From contig DGWH01000090.1 of assembly GCA_002395225.1 (NCBI GenBank), positions 1 to 15,894 of the forward strand: a DNA stretch of 15,894 bases. The letters run 5' to 3'. Numbering within the stretch: position 1 is the first letter of the stretch; each line of letters starts with the position of its first letter. The notes beneath the pieces are model-generated. The model was not told the DNA's origin. It was given only the letters and a program-made list of their open reading frames with translations, and searched no databases. This stretch comes from Christensenella sp. UBA4263 (GTDB taxonomy: Bacteria > Bacillota > Clostridia > Christensenellales > Aristaeellaceae). Positions 1 through 7,820 of the stretch are shown one piece after another. Made by a program: the position numbers and the translations under genes.

Positions 1-365
1 ATCTTCTTTCCGGCGCGTTTGCACCGCTGCGCCGCCCGGAATCCTTCCTCAATCGGGGTCTTGAGTTCAATCCAGCCCGTCATCGCTTTCATGTAATCCT
101 CATACGCTCCGCCATGTTCCCGGACCAGCGCCTGCGCTGCCTCCGTATAGCTGATGGTTCCCCGGTCAAACTCAATCCAGTACTTCCCGTGATACACTTC
201 CCTCAGTATCTTTTCCTGCTTCTCCGGATCTCCGGGAAACAGCACTTTGGTAAAGCTTTCCGGTGCAAAGCGGATCAGGACATTCCCGATATCAAAAACA
301 ACCGTATCCACCTTGTGCCACGGCATCGTTTCATAAAGCTGGTCAAAACGTGTTCCCTCTGCCAT
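1..365 (-). CDS. HAD-superfamily hydrolase, N-terminal part
   Basis: The 121 residues visible are the start of a haloacid dehalogenase-type hydrolase, a family of mostly cytoplasmic phosphatases that form a phospho-aspartate intermediate. Motif I is VFDIGNVLIRF (about residues 23-33), with the nucleophile at D25. The D-x-G-N-V form, followed by a helical cap reading EFDRGTISYTEAAQAL, resembles the YihX-like (sugar-phosphate phosphatase) branch. The gene runs off the left edge, so motifs II-IV are not visible and the substrate cannot be named. The ATG at 365 has a GGAGG ribosome site 6 nt upstream. It lies downstream of the terminated rhodanese gene and seems to be its own transcription unit. 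Family assignment is good; function is open. Confidence 0.8.
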   Translation of the reverse strand, partial: MAEGTRFDQLYETMPWHKVDTVVFDIGNVLIRFAPESFTKVLFPGDPEKQEKILREVYHGKYWIEFDRGTISYTEAAQALVREHGGAYEDYMKAMTGWIELKTPIEEGFRAAQRCKRAGKK

Positions 366-396
366 TTTCTGCCTCCATTTTCTGTTTGCGCGTCCA

Positions 397-417
397 AATA
401 CCTCCGGTATTGTATCA
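397..417 (-). promoter_or_regulatory. Extended -10 promoter with overlapping dyad for the HAD gene
   Basis: On the minus strand, TGaTACAAT (409-417) is an extended -10 element about 45 nt upstream of the HAD start. I see no good -35. A perfect inverted repeat, AATACC-TCC-GGTATT (397-411), overlaps the -10 and could be an operator. Both are pattern matches only. Confidence 0.35.
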
Positions 418-478
418 CATGTGCCTGCAAAAGGAAAGAAAGGGATATGCCTTCGACCCCGGGCAAACCTGCCCAAGC

Positions 479-509
479 AAAAATCACGCAGGAACTGTCC
501 TGCGTGATT
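479..509 (-). terminator. Rho-independent terminator after the rhodanese gene
   Basis: A perfect 12 bp inverted repeat (482-493 with 498-509) has a 4 nt loop. On the minus strand it is followed by a run of five T (479-483). It sits about 27 bp past the rhodanese stop codon and closes the merR-rhodanese unit before the HAD gene. Confidence 0.85.
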
Positions 510-535
510 CATTTTCCTCTTCGGGGACAGCCGCG

Positions 536-835
536 TCACTTTTCAATCGGTCCCCGGTAACTGGTAATCCCACCGATGCTTTTCACCTTTTCAAAGCCGG
601 CCTGTTTCAGCACTGATGCCGCCCGTCGGCTTCTGCTGCCCCTCAGGCAGTAAACAAAAACCGGGCTGCTCTTCTCTACCGGAAGCTGCTGAATATTCCC
701 CAGCGGAATATTCATGGCACCCGGGATGTGTCCCGAATGATATTCCGCCGGTTCCCGGACATCCACCAGCACGGCTCCTTTCGTATTCCGAAATTCCTGC
801 AGTCCTTCATTCATCCTGTTTCGAAATAAAAACAT
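536..835 (-). CDS. Single-domain cytoplasmic rhodanese (sulfurtransferase)
   Basis: This 99-residue protein is one rhodanese domain of the GlpE/PspE size class, which carries sulfane sulfur on a cysteine persulfide and passes it to cyanide, thiols or a partner protein. The N-terminal half has the typical VLVDVREPAEYHSGHIPGA stretch (about 22-40). The active loop is C63-L-R-G-S-R with following S-R. No signal peptide or membrane segment is visible, so it should be cytoplasmic. The ATG at 835 is chosen because GGGAGG lies about 8 nt upstream; the ATG at 841 is only 2 nt from that site. The gene overlaps the 3' end of merR by 29 bp, which suggests translational coupling and a shared signal. The natural acceptor is not evident. 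Confidence 0.88.
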   Translation of the reverse strand: MFLFRNRMNEGLQEFRNTKGAVLVDVREPAEYHSGHIPGAMNIPLGNIQQLPVEKSSPVFVYCLRGSRSRRAASVLKQAGFEKVKSIGGITSYRGPIEK

Positions 836-1673
836 CGCCATTTCCTCCCTTATTCTGCACCGGATTTCCCGCGCCGACAGCCCACTGCCTGAACGGAACA
901 TACACCTCAAGCAGCGGATCCACTTTCTCGCCGTGGGAGTGAACGCACAGAATCACGGCGATTGCCAGGCCATCCTGCACAAGCCCCTGCTCACGCATAA
1001 CCTGTCGGACCGAGGCAAATGCCAGTTCTGGCTGTTCAAACAGTTTCTCCGTCACCCGGGTAAAGGTATGGACGCAGTTTTTCCCCTCAATCCGCCGGGC
1101 AGGCTGCTCCGTCAGTTCCAGTTCCTCTGCCCGGCGCTCGGATACCGTGTACCCGTATCGCCCTTTCCCTTCTTCCTCAGCGATCACGGACACCCGTGTG
1201 GCGGGCATCTCGGAGAGCCATCTGGAAATCATCTGCTGTTCCTGCTTCTTTCCCGAAATGCACCCTTCCTCACCAACCGAAAGAAGATACAAAGAGGGCA
1301 TGAGGGCAAAGTCGATTTGTCCCATCTGTCTCAGGGCCATGGCAATATGTCTGCTGAACCATTCCGTATCCTCTGCCAGATGCAGATAGCGCTGTGCCAT
1401 TTGCCCTGCCTGCTCGGCCTGCCGGGCAACCCGCTCCTGAATCACCGGAAAGGGATCTCCCTCCTGGGAAAACTGTCCGGCAATCACCTTCAGCGGCATT
1501 TCCATGTTCCGGTATTTTCTGTAACTCACCAGCCGGATAAAGTCCTGAACCGAATAGGTCCGCCTCGTCATCTCTCCCCTGGTCGGCTCAACGACTCCCT
1601 GCTTTTCAAAATAGTGCAGTCCTGCATGCGTCACGCCCAGAGATCTTGCCACATCGCCAATCGGATACCGCAT
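807..1673 (-). CDS. MerR-family regulator with GyrI-like effector domain
   Basis: The 288-residue product starts with a MerR winged helix (residues 2-70: YPIGDVARSLGV, then LHYFEKQGVVEPTR and RRTYSVQDFIRLV), followed by a helix-rich linker. The C-terminal half (about 155-270) ends in LLEVYVPF and has the look of the GyrI-like small-molecule pocket found in BmrR-type regulators, so the likely signal is a ligand rather than a metal; no clustered Cys metal site is seen. The ATG at 1673 follows a purine-rich GGAGGGG. The gene is first in a two-gene unit with the overlapping rhodanese, so a sulfur or electrophile signal is a reasonable guess but not shown. The DNA-binding call is firm and the ligand unknown. 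Confidence 0.88.
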   Translation of the reverse strand: MRYPIGDVARSLGVTHAGLHYFEKQGVVEPTRGEMTRRTYSVQDFIRLVSYRKYRNMEMPLKVIAGQFSQEGDPFPVIQERVARQAEQAGQMAQRYLHLAEDTEWFSRHIAMALRQMGQIDFALMPSLYLLSVGEEGCISGKKQEQQMISRWLSEMPATRVSVIAEEEGKGRYGYTVSERRAEELELTEQPARRIEGKNCVHTFTRVTEKLFEQPELAFASVRQVMREQGLVQDGLAIAVILCVHSHGEKVDPLLEVYVPFRQWAVGAGNPVQNKGGNGDVFISKQDE

Positions 1674-1721
1674 TTTCCCCTCCGCCTGTCCTGTTCACGC
1701 CTGTTCGTCTCTTTACGACGG

Positions 1722-1750
1722 ATTATAGCAAAGTGTGATTGGGATGACAA
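1722..1750 (-). promoter_or_regulatory. Promoter of the merR-rhodanese operon
   Basis: On the minus strand, TTGTCA (1745-1750) and a consensus TATAAT (1722-1727) are separated by 17 bp, about 50 bp upstream of merR. The spacer is the normal length, not the 19-20 bp typical of MerR-activated promoters, so this need not be a self-activated MerR promoter. Confidence 0.75.
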
Positions 1751-1772
1751 CCAGTCACGGGACAACAGAATC

Positions 1773-1805
1773 GGCCGACTCTCCGCCTCGGGCGGACAGC
1801 CGGCC
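1773..1805 (-). terminator. Hairpin terminator after nfnB
   Basis: GGCCG (1773-1777) pairs with CGGCC (1801-1805), and the inner TCCGCC/GGCGGA arms add a second solid block with a G-G mismatch between. It starts 7 bp past the nfnB stop on the minus strand and is followed by a moderately T-rich stretch. The weak T-tract lowers confidence. Confidence 0.55.
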
Positions 1806-1812
1806 AGTTACG

Positions 1813-3222
1813 TTATTTGTTTTTCCCGCGAATATAGGCATCAATGGCTTTGGCAGCCTGTTTTCCGGCACCCATGGCCAGAATCACCGTTGCCGCACCG
1901 GTAACCGCGTCACCGCCGGCATAGACGCCCTCACGGCTGGTCAGTCCATCCGGCCCGTCTGTCACGATGCATCCGTGGGAATTGCTCTCAAGTCCCGGCG
2001 TCGTGGAACGAATCAGCGGATTCGGGCTGGTTCCGATGGCCATAATCACGGTATCCACATCCAGCACAAATTCACTGTCCGGCTTGACAACCGGGCGGCG
2101 GCGGCCGGAGGCATCCGGTTCGCCCAGCTCCATTTCCACGCAGCGCATCCCGCAGACTTCACCGTTCTCATTTCCCAGCACCTCCACCGGATTGGTGAGC
2201 GTACGGAAAACAATTCCCTCTTCCATGGCATGCTCCACTTCCTCATGACGCGCCGGAAGTTCCTGCATGCCGCGGCGATACACGATCGTCACCTCATCAG
2301 CACCAAGACGCAGGGCGGAACGGGCCGCATCCATCGCCACGTTTCCGCCGCCGACAACCGCGACCTTGTGGCTCTTCTTAATCGGGGTCTTGCTCTCCGG
2401 CAGATAGGCCTTCATCAGGTTGATCCGCGTCAGATATTCGTTGGCGGAATAGACCCCCTTAAGGCTCTCGCCCGGAATGTTCATAAACCGCGGCAGACCG
2501 GCACCCGAGGCAATATAGACCGCCTCCGCACCCAGTTCGCTGAGCAGTTCATCCACCGTCAGGATCTTGCCGATGACCATATTGGTGCAGATTTCAACCC
2601 CCATGTCGCGAAGGCCGTCGATCTCCTCCCGCACAATGGCCTTGGGCAGACGGAATTCCGGAATGCCGTACACCAGCACCCCGCCCGGCTCATGAAGAGC
2701 TTCATACACGGTCACCTGATAGCCCATCCGGGCCAGATCCCCGGCTGCCGTCAGGCCGGAGGGACCGGCGCCGACGATGGCAACCCTGTGACCATTTGAG
2801 GCAGGCACTGCCGGTTTCTCCGTGCTGTGGGTCCGGTGCCAGTCCGCCACGAACCGCTCCAGACGGCCGATGCCCACCGGTTCGCCGTCTTTCATCTTTC
2901 CGCGCACACACTTGCCCTCACACTGGGACTCCTGCGGGCAGACGCGGCCGCAGACCGCCGGAAGAGAAGAGGATGCTGACAGAACCTGATACGCCCCTTC
3001 CATGTCCTCCGCTGCCACACAGGCGATAAAGGCGGGGATATCAATGGCAACCGGGCAGGCACTCTGGCACGGCTTTTTCGGGCAGTTCAGGCAGCGCTTC
3101 GCCTCATTTACCGCCATCTCATAGGTATACCCAAGGGCAACCTCATCAAAATTGTGTTTGCGAACACCCGGGTCCTGTGAAGGCATCGGGCATTTTTTCG
3201 GATCCATATTGGCCTTGGGCAT
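1813..3222 (-). CDS. nfnB: NfnB: NADPH-binding large subunit of the electron-bifurcating transhydrogenase (GltA-like)
   Basis: This 469-residue flavoprotein has the layout of the glutamate synthase small-subunit family. Two iron-sulfur Cys groups lie at the N-terminus (C44, C47, C52, C56 and C91, C95, C101, C105). An FAD Rossmann motif, VAIVGAGPSGL (147-157), is followed by an NADP-type Rossmann motif, VAVVGGGNVAMD (287-298), then a closing VYAGGDAVTGAATVILAMGAG stretch. In NfnAB it holds the bifurcating FAD and handles NADPH and ferredoxin. Structural work found a Glu ligand on one cluster; E98 in the CPQESQC segment is a candidate equivalent (inference). It starts 2 nt after nfnA, with AAGGGGG as ribosome site. 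Alone it could be read as gltA; the adjacent nfnA decides for Nfn. Confidence 0.92.
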   Translation of the reverse strand: MPKANMDPKKCPMPSQDPGVRKHNFDEVALGYTYEMAVNEAKRCLNCPKKPCQSACPVAIDIPAFIACVAAEDMEGAYQVLSASSSLPAVCGRVCPQESQCEGKCVRGKMKDGEPVGIGRLERFVADWHRTHSTEKPAVPASNGHRVAIVGAGPSGLTAAGDLARMGYQVTVYEALHEPGGVLVYGIPEFRLPKAIVREEIDGLRDMGVEICTNMVIGKILTVDELLSELGAEAVYIASGAGLPRFMNIPGESLKGVYSANEYLTRINLMKAYLPESKTPIKKSHKVAVVGGGNVAMDAARSALRLGADEVTIVYRRGMQELPARHEEVEHAMEEGIVFRTLTNPVEVLGNENGEVCGMRCVEMELGEPDASGRRRPVVKPDSEFVLDVDTVIMAIGTSPNPLIRSTTPGLESNSHGCIVTDGPDGLTSREGVYAGGDAVTGAATVILAMGAGKQAAKAIDAYIRGKNK

Positions 3223-3224
3223 TG

Positions 3225-4064
3225 TTATTCCCCCTTCCGAAGCAGTTCACAGGCTGCCTCGCGTGCATGCATTTCCGCATCACGGTACATGGCACCGCGC
3301 TTCATTGCCTCATCAAAGTCTACCAGATGACCGTCAAAATCCGGTCCGTCCACGCAGGCAAACTTGGTCTCTCCTCCAACCGTCAGGCGGCATCCGCCGC
3401 ACATGCCGGTTCCATCAATCATAATCGGGTTCATGGAAACCACGGTTTTGACCCCGTACTTTTTCGTCACCCCGCAGACGAATTTCATCATGATCAGCGG
3501 ACCAATGGCGATGACCTCGTCATACGTATTTCCCTCATTGATCAGCTTTTCAAGTGCCGCCGTCACAAGGCCCTTCTCACCGGCCGATCCATCATCCGTC
3601 ATCAGGACATAGCAGTCGGACACCGCCCTGAATTCCTCCTCCAGGATGACCAGATCCCTGTTTCTGAACCCCACCACCGAATGCACTTCGCATCCCTGTT
3701 CATGCAATTTCTTGGCTACCGGAAAGGCAATGGCACAGCCGACACCGCCGCCGACCACGCAGACCTTTTTAAGGCCCTCCGTCTTCGTCGGCAATCCCAG
3801 CGGGCCCACAAAATCATGCAGACTCTGTCCGGCTTCAAGGGTGTCCAGCTCCATTGTCGCCCCGCCGACGATCTGATAGATGATCGTGACGGTCCCCTTT
3901 TCCGGGTTGGTATCCGAAATCGTCAGCGGCACACGTTCACTGTCCGCAAATGCGCGAAAAATAATAAACTGTCCCGGCTGCGCTTTTCTGGCAATCAGCG
4001 GGGCCTCAATCACCATTCGGCTGACCGTCGGATTCAGCCGGGTCTTTTCCACTATTGTATACAT
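3225..4064 (-). CDS. nfnA: NfnA: FAD/[2Fe-2S] NAD(H)-binding small subunit (sulfide dehydrogenase-like)
   Basis: The 279-residue protein belongs to the ferredoxin-NADP reductase-like family that includes PyrK and archaeal sulfide dehydrogenase subunits. It has the flavin motif RVPLTIS (44-50), a nucleotide-binding motif VCVVGGGVGCA (101-111) and a C-terminal [2Fe-2S] site with D217, C222, C225 and C237. In Nfn this cluster has one Asp and three Cys ligands, which this pattern fits. It exchanges electrons with NADH; together with NfnB it couples ferredoxin and NADH oxidation to NADP+ reduction, or the reverse, in the cytoplasm. The ATG at 4064 has GGAGG 6 nt upstream and matches the family N-terminus; the open frame extends 53 codons further upstream, through the promoter, and that part is not coding. 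Confidence 0.92.
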   Translation of the reverse strand: MYTIVEKTRLNPTVSRMVIEAPLIARKAQPGQFIIFRAFADSERVPLTISDTNPEKGTVTIIYQIVGGATMELDTLEAGQSLHDFVGPLGLPTKTEGLKKVCVVGGGVGCAIAFPVAKKLHEQGCEVHSVVGFRNRDLVILEEEFRAVSDCYVLMTDDGSAGEKGLVTAALEKLINEGNTYDEVIAIGPLIMMKFVCGVTKKYGVKTVVSMNPIMIDGTGMCGGCRLTVGGETKFACVDGPDFDGHLVDFDEAMKRGAMYRDAEMHAREAACELLRKGE

Positions 4065-4103
4065 GGTACTCCTCCAATAATCCCTGTTTGGACGACATCG
4101 TAC

Positions 4104-4132
4104 AGGATAATTCATCCCCTGAAGATTTTCAA
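4104..4132 (-). promoter_or_regulatory. Promoter of the nfnAB operon
   Basis: On the minus strand, TTGAAA (4127-4132) and TATCCT (4104-4109) have a 17 bp spacer, about 40 nt upstream of the nfnA ATG. The -35 is a 5/6 match and the -10 a 4/6 match. Confidence 0.55.
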
Positions 4133-4221
4133 ACCTAAATATCCAATAAAATATTCCGCAAGTTTTCGTATAAACCTTCCAATTTCCGAGCCGATTTTCT
4201 CCGCCGGCGGAAATCAGACAC

Positions 4222-4245
4222 AAAAAGACAGAGCCTCAGGCTCTG
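4222..4245 (-). terminator. Terminator after the exported rhodanese gene
   Basis: CAGAGCC (4229-4235) and GGCTCTG (4239-4245) form a perfect 7 bp stem with a 3 nt loop. On the minus strand five T follow (4222-4226). It lies about 55 bp past the stop of the 4301-5593 gene. Confidence 0.75.
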
Positions 4246-4300
4246 CCTTTCTGTCAATCTGTCAGTGAATCAGGAATATGGCTTTATCCTGTCCATGCCC

Positions 4301-5593
4301 TTATTTCCTGGTCAGTCCCTCAAAATGATAGGTTGCCTCAACCAGGATCTCCGGGGTATCCGTCACGAGATCCCGATATTCGGGGCCCGCATACTGTGCC
4401 ATGCCGCCGATGTTGTAGATCTTGGTCATATCCCATCCGCGCGCATTGAGCAGCTTCATCAGCTGATTCACGCGGCCGCCGCTCTGGCACATGAGGAAGA
4501 TGGTCTTATTCTTCGGGAAGAGAGCCTCAAGAATTTCATCCGACTCCTCATACACCGGAACCGGCTCTTCCACGGAGCCGCCAAAGAGCTGCGGGAGAGA
4601 GGGATCCGTATGGGCGTCCGCGTTAAAGATCAGGGCAAAGTACGGGATGCACTCAAAGTTGCGCAGGTGCTTCTTGGCATAGTCCGCATAGTCGCGCAGG
4701 TCAATGTACATCACATCCGTACGGCCCAGATAGGTCTTCAGGTTTTCGCTGTTAATGGCCGAGCAGGTCGGACCGAAGTTTCCAGGCTCGCAGAACTTCT
4801 CCTCGGTATCATCCTTATTGGCCTTATACTTTTTCGTGGTATCCACCGGATACGGCAGGTCTGCCGCCGCCACCGCCGCGGTGACAACCGCCGTGGTTTC
4901 AGCCGTGGCTTTCTTGTCCTCAAAGGCTGCTCTCAGCGTTGCCGCAGTGGCATCGCCATCAAAGAACGCATCCGTGGCATGATAGGCGTAAATCGCCTGC
5001 AGCATGCGCAGGATATTGTTTGCCGAAACCGTCGCGCCGGTCTTGACATCGATGCCTTCGATCTCATCCACGGTGCTGACTTTCATGATATCCGCACAGG
5101 TCTTTCCGATATACACCGGGATCTGGCCGGCCTTGACATCCTCATAAGTGGCCTCCGGAGCGGTCGGCGGCGGGTTGCTGTCGCCCCAGAATCCGCCCAG
5201 GTAATGGCCTGTGGAATCCAGGTCAAAACTGAGTGTGCGAACCTCTGAATCCTCAATCTTGCCGCTTGAGGGAAGGGTCAGCTCCACATAAGCCGTAGAC
5301 CAGAGATTCACATCCGCGCTGCGGCAGGTGCAGGAGATAAAGGTGACCTGATACTTGATGTAATTGCGCGCCACATACTTGAAGGGCACGAAGGCATAGA
5401 AAAGATCCTCTTCCTTCGGTCCGTCAATGTGATTAAAGGGAATCACGGCGACCTGATTTGCCTTGCTTCCCTCACCAAGTTTGGCGGACCCGTTGAGGAA
5501 GCTGTTGACCTCGCCCAGAGAGAGCTCATCCGCGACAGCAAAAGCCGTCACCATCAGGAAAAGAAGAAATAGTACTAAGATTGATTTTTTCAT
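4301..5593 (-). CDS. Exported rhodanese-domain protein with FMN-binding-like flavinylation motif
   Basis: The 430-residue product starts with a signal peptide (MKKSILVLFLLFL..., cleavage likely near A21) and should act outside the membrane. Residues about 85-205 contain conserved-looking blocks (ISCTCR at 87-91, FWGDSNPPP at 135-143) ending in D182-V-K-T-G-A-T188-V-S. This matches the D-x-x-S/T-G-A-T signature where ApbE attaches FMN to the final Thr in NqrC/RnfG-type domains. An Ala/Thr-rich linker (about 212-250) leads to a rhodanese domain (about 285-410) with active loop C369-Q-S-G-G-R374. Sulfur transfer or a flavin-thiol redox role outside the cell is inferred. Ribosome site AAGGAGG lies 8 nt before the ATG. 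The gene is monocistronic, with its own promoter and terminator. No ApbE, Rnf or Nqr gene is visible nearby. Confidence 0.8.
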   Translation of the reverse strand: MKKSILVLFLLFLMVTAFAVADELSLGEVNSFLNGSAKLGEGSKANQVAVIPFNHIDGPKEEDLFYAFVPFKYVARNYIKYQVTFISCTCRSADVNLWSTAYVELTLPSSGKIEDSEVRTLSFDLDSTGHYLGGFWGDSNPPPTAPEATYEDVKAGQIPVYIGKTCADIMKVSTVDEIEGIDVKTGATVSANNILRMLQAIYAYHATDAFFDGDATAATLRAAFEDKKATAETTAVVTAAVAAADLPYPVDTTKKYKANKDDTEEKFCEPGNFGPTCSAINSENLKTYLGRTDVMYIDLRDYADYAKKHLRNFECIPYFALIFNADAHTDPSLPQLFGGSVEEPVPVYEESDEILEALFPKNKTIFLMCQSGGRVNQLMKLLNARGWDMTKIYNIGGMAQYAGPEYRDLVTDTPEILVEATYHFEGLTRK

Positions 5594-5671
5594 GGCTGTT
5601 TCCTCCTTCTTGGTCAGAACTGGGTCAGTAATTGCGGCCTGCCGTAACTTTCAGTTTCCGGCATCGGGTTC

Positions 5672-5700
5672 ATTCTAACAGAACGCCATAAAATCGTCAA
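5672..5700 (-). promoter_or_regulatory. Promoter of the exported rhodanese gene
   Basis: On the minus strand, TTGACG (5695-5700) and TAGAAT (5672-5677) are spaced by 17 bp; each is a 5/6 match. The transcript would start near 5665, giving a leader of about 70 nt. Confidence 0.75.
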
Positions 5701-5710
5701 TGATACAGTG

Positions 5711-5728
5711 GGTGTGGATGACCACACC
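5711..5728. promoter_or_regulatory. Inverted repeat upstream of the -35, candidate operator
   Basis: GGTGTGG-ATGA-CCACACC is a perfect 7 bp dyad. Its near edge is 10 bp upstream of the -35 of the exported rhodanese promoter, a usual place for an activator site. No T-run follows on either strand, so a terminator is unlikely. The binding factor is unknown. Confidence 0.4.
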
Positions 5729-5736
5729 TGAACGGC

Positions 5737-5765
5737 AAAAATACAGGGGATTTCCCCACAGCTGT
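5737..5765 (-). terminator. Weak terminator candidate after the alkylsulfatase gene
   Basis: On the minus strand, ACAG and GGG arms pair with CCC and CTGT across a 4 nt bulge, followed by ATTTTT (5737-5742). The stem is short and bulged. It is about 60 bp past the sulfatase stop and is the only terminator-like structure there. Confidence 0.3.
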
Positions 5766-5826
5766 ACGGTGCCGCCTCTCAAGAGACCCGAAGTCCGTTC
5801 AGAGAGGCAAAAAAGTCTGTCCGCTC

Positions 5827-7800
5827 TCAGGGTTCAATGATATTGAAGCTGCGGTTAACCGGTTTCATATATCGGATCAGCCGTACGGGGACGGTCGCAT
5901 CCCCCTCAATCGTCATTTGGGCTGTAACATCGGTTCTGCCCATCATCAGGGCCAGAAGCTGCAGGCGCGCACAGGTGACCGTGCACTGGCATGCTTCGCC
6001 CGCCGCCTCCGGATAGACCAGCAGAACGCCGTCCCTCCGCACTACCCGGAAAGATTCACCGGTATCCGAAATGCAGAGCATTAAGGTGAAATCATCCCGC
6101 TGTGCTTCCAGGGCATCCGTGTTAATGTCAATGTACTGCAGCATCATCCGGACCGTCATCCCGGCCAGGGCCGATTCGCGTCCCAGCGTGGTTCCCTCTT
6201 TATCCGCCTGATTTCCCTCTCTCAGTTCCCAGGCACCCATCAGGTAGGCACTGCGCCAGGGACCGCTTTCCGCCTGATACCCCAGCTGCTCCAGCGCATC
6301 CGCACAGAGATCCCGCGCTGCCTGATTGGACGGATCCGCATAGACCAGTTCCTTTGTGACCTGTGCAACCCACTGGTATTCGCCCCGGTTATAGTCCTCC
6401 CGGGCTTTTTCAAGAACCGCCTCCACGTCCCCCAGATACTCTACCCACTTTTTCGCCGTGGTCTCCGGCGTCAGGGGATTCAGATTGACCGGATTGGCAT
6501 CATACCAGCCCATGTACCGCTGATAGACCGCCTTGATATTGTGGGACAGCGTTCCGTAATACTGACGGCAGACCCATACCCGGTTCAGCCGATCGGGCAA
6601 TGTCAGCGTTCTTGATATCTCCGCCGCCGTCATCCCCTGATTGATGTAATGCAGCGTCTGATTGTTGATGTACTGATACACCGCGGCGGTATCCTCCATA
6701 TACGTACGCAGCGTTTCATTTCCCCAGTGAGGCCAGTTGTGACTCTGGAACACCACCTCTGCCTCATCACCAAACAGGGCCTCTGCCTCCAGGATATACT
6801 GTGCCCATGCCGCTGCATCCCGTACCTGCGCGCCGCGCAGCGTGTAGATATTGTGCATGGTCCCGGTGCAGTTCTCCGCCATCCAGAGTCCCTTGTACCG
6901 GGGAAACCAGGCATTCATCTCTGCCGGCGCCTCGGTTCCCGGGGTCAGCTGGAACCGGATTTCAAGACCGTCAATGACGATCGTCTCATTGGAGGCAATT
7001 TCATAGGTCGGCGGCTGCAGCCCGATGGTTCCGGTGCTCTGCCCCAGACCAATGCCAATGGCCATCCGGCCAGTTTCGCCGGGTTTCAGCATCGCACCAT
7101 ACTGATACTGCGCACGGCGGGACATGGCGGCGCCGCAGTACAGGTTTTCGCTGACCGCATGCGTCAAAAAACCCTCGGGAGCCAGAACCACCACTTTCCC
7201 TGAGGCCAGCTGATCCGCCAGTGGAAGAGAGGCATCTGCCACCTCCTCCGGGGAGATCAGCCCGTAAATGCCGCCATAGTGGTCAATATGGGAATGGCTG
7301 TACAGGACCCCCTTCACCTCAAGCGGGCCAAAATGCTTCTCCATCAGTGCTTTGGCCGCGGCCATGTTTTCCTGACACATCAGCACGTCAAACACGACCC
7401 ATCCGTTGTCTGTCCGGATAAAAGTGGCATTGGCCATGTCGTATCCCCGTACCTGATAAATCCCCTCGCATACCTCAAACAGGCCTGCATAGGCATTCAG
7501 CTGGGTATTCCGCCACAGGCTCGGATTCACGGTATCCGGTGCCTCCGCGTCCCTGACAAAATCAAAGTCACTCAGATTCCAGGCCACCTGCCCGTCCTCG
7601 CGATGGATGACCAGCTCCTCCGGCGCCTCAATCAGTCCGCGAAGGGCATTCTCTTTCTCACGCTCATCGGAAAAATCAAGAAGTTCAAACCAGCTCCGGT
7701 TCGCCTCAGCCGTATACGACGAGGCCGGATTCGGCTCCGCCCTCCCTGACCAGGGAATGAACAGCAGCACCGTCATCAGGACACCAAACAGTCTTTTCAT
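5827..7800 (-). CDS. sdsA: Exported alkylsulfatase, SdsA1/YjcS type (class III, metallo-beta-lactamase fold)
   Basis: The 657-residue product has the family's full length and order. A signal peptide (MKRLFGVLMTVLLFIPWSGRA) is followed by a metallo-beta-lactamase domain with H169-S-H171-I-D173-H174-Y-G-G. Further zinc-site blocks are TEAPAEM (E290/E294), WMAEN (E309) and SHNWPH (H354). A helical dimerisation region (about 395-520) and a C-terminal SCP2-like domain (about 525-655, hydrophobic substrate binding) complete it. Such enzymes hydrolyse primary alkyl sulfates such as dodecyl sulfate to alcohol and sulfate using two zinc ions. The ATG at 7800 has AAAGGAG upstream and opens the signal peptide; the frame upstream of it runs into tetR and is not used. 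It lies 71 bp downstream of tetR, so a co-transcribed regulator/enzyme pair is likely. The natural substrate in this organism is unknown. Confidence 0.92.
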   Translation of the reverse strand: MKRLFGVLMTVLLFIPWSGRAEPNPASSYTAEANRSWFELLDFSDEREKENALRGLIEAPEELVIHREDGQVAWNLSDFDFVRDAEAPDTVNPSLWRNTQLNAYAGLFEVCEGIYQVRGYDMANATFIRTDNGWVVFDVLMCQENMAAAKALMEKHFGPLEVKGVLYSHSHIDHYGGIYGLISPEEVADASLPLADQLASGKVVVLAPEGFLTHAVSENLYCGAAMSRRAQYQYGAMLKPGETGRMAIGIGLGQSTGTIGLQPPTYEIASNETIVIDGLEIRFQLTPGTEAPAEMNAWFPRYKGLWMAENCTGTMHNIYTLRGAQVRDAAAWAQYILEAEALFGDEAEVVFQSHNWPHWGNETLRTYMEDTAAVYQYINNQTLHYINQGMTAAEISRTLTLPDRLNRVWVCRQYYGTLSHNIKAVYQRYMGWYDANPVNLNPLTPETTAKKWVEYLGDVEAVLEKAREDYNRGEYQWVAQVTKELVYADPSNQAARDLCADALEQLGYQAESGPWRSAYLMGAWELREGNQADKEGTTLGRESALAGMTVRMMLQYIDINTDALEAQRDDFTLMLCISDTGESFRVVRRDGVLLVYPEAAGEACQCTVTCARLQLLALMMGRTDVTAQMTIEGDATVPVRLIRYMKPVNRSFNIIEP

Positions 7801-7820
7801 GTTTCTCACTCCTTTTTTTA

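Noticed and set aside
1813..3222. Calling this gene a glutamate synthase small subunit (gltD/gltA)
   Set aside because: No glutamate synthase large subunit is nearby and an nfnA gene is directly upstream with a 2 nt gap, which is the NfnAB arrangement.
4065..4223. 53-codon N-terminal extension of nfnA
   Set aside because: It spans the probable promoter, has no ribosome site and does not match the family; the ATG at 4064 has a well-placed GGAGG.
5774..5808. GCCTCTC/GAGAGGC inverted repeat near the sulfatase end as a terminator
   Set aside because: The T-run lies before the hairpin on the minus strand and A residues follow on the plus strand, so the order is wrong for termination either way.
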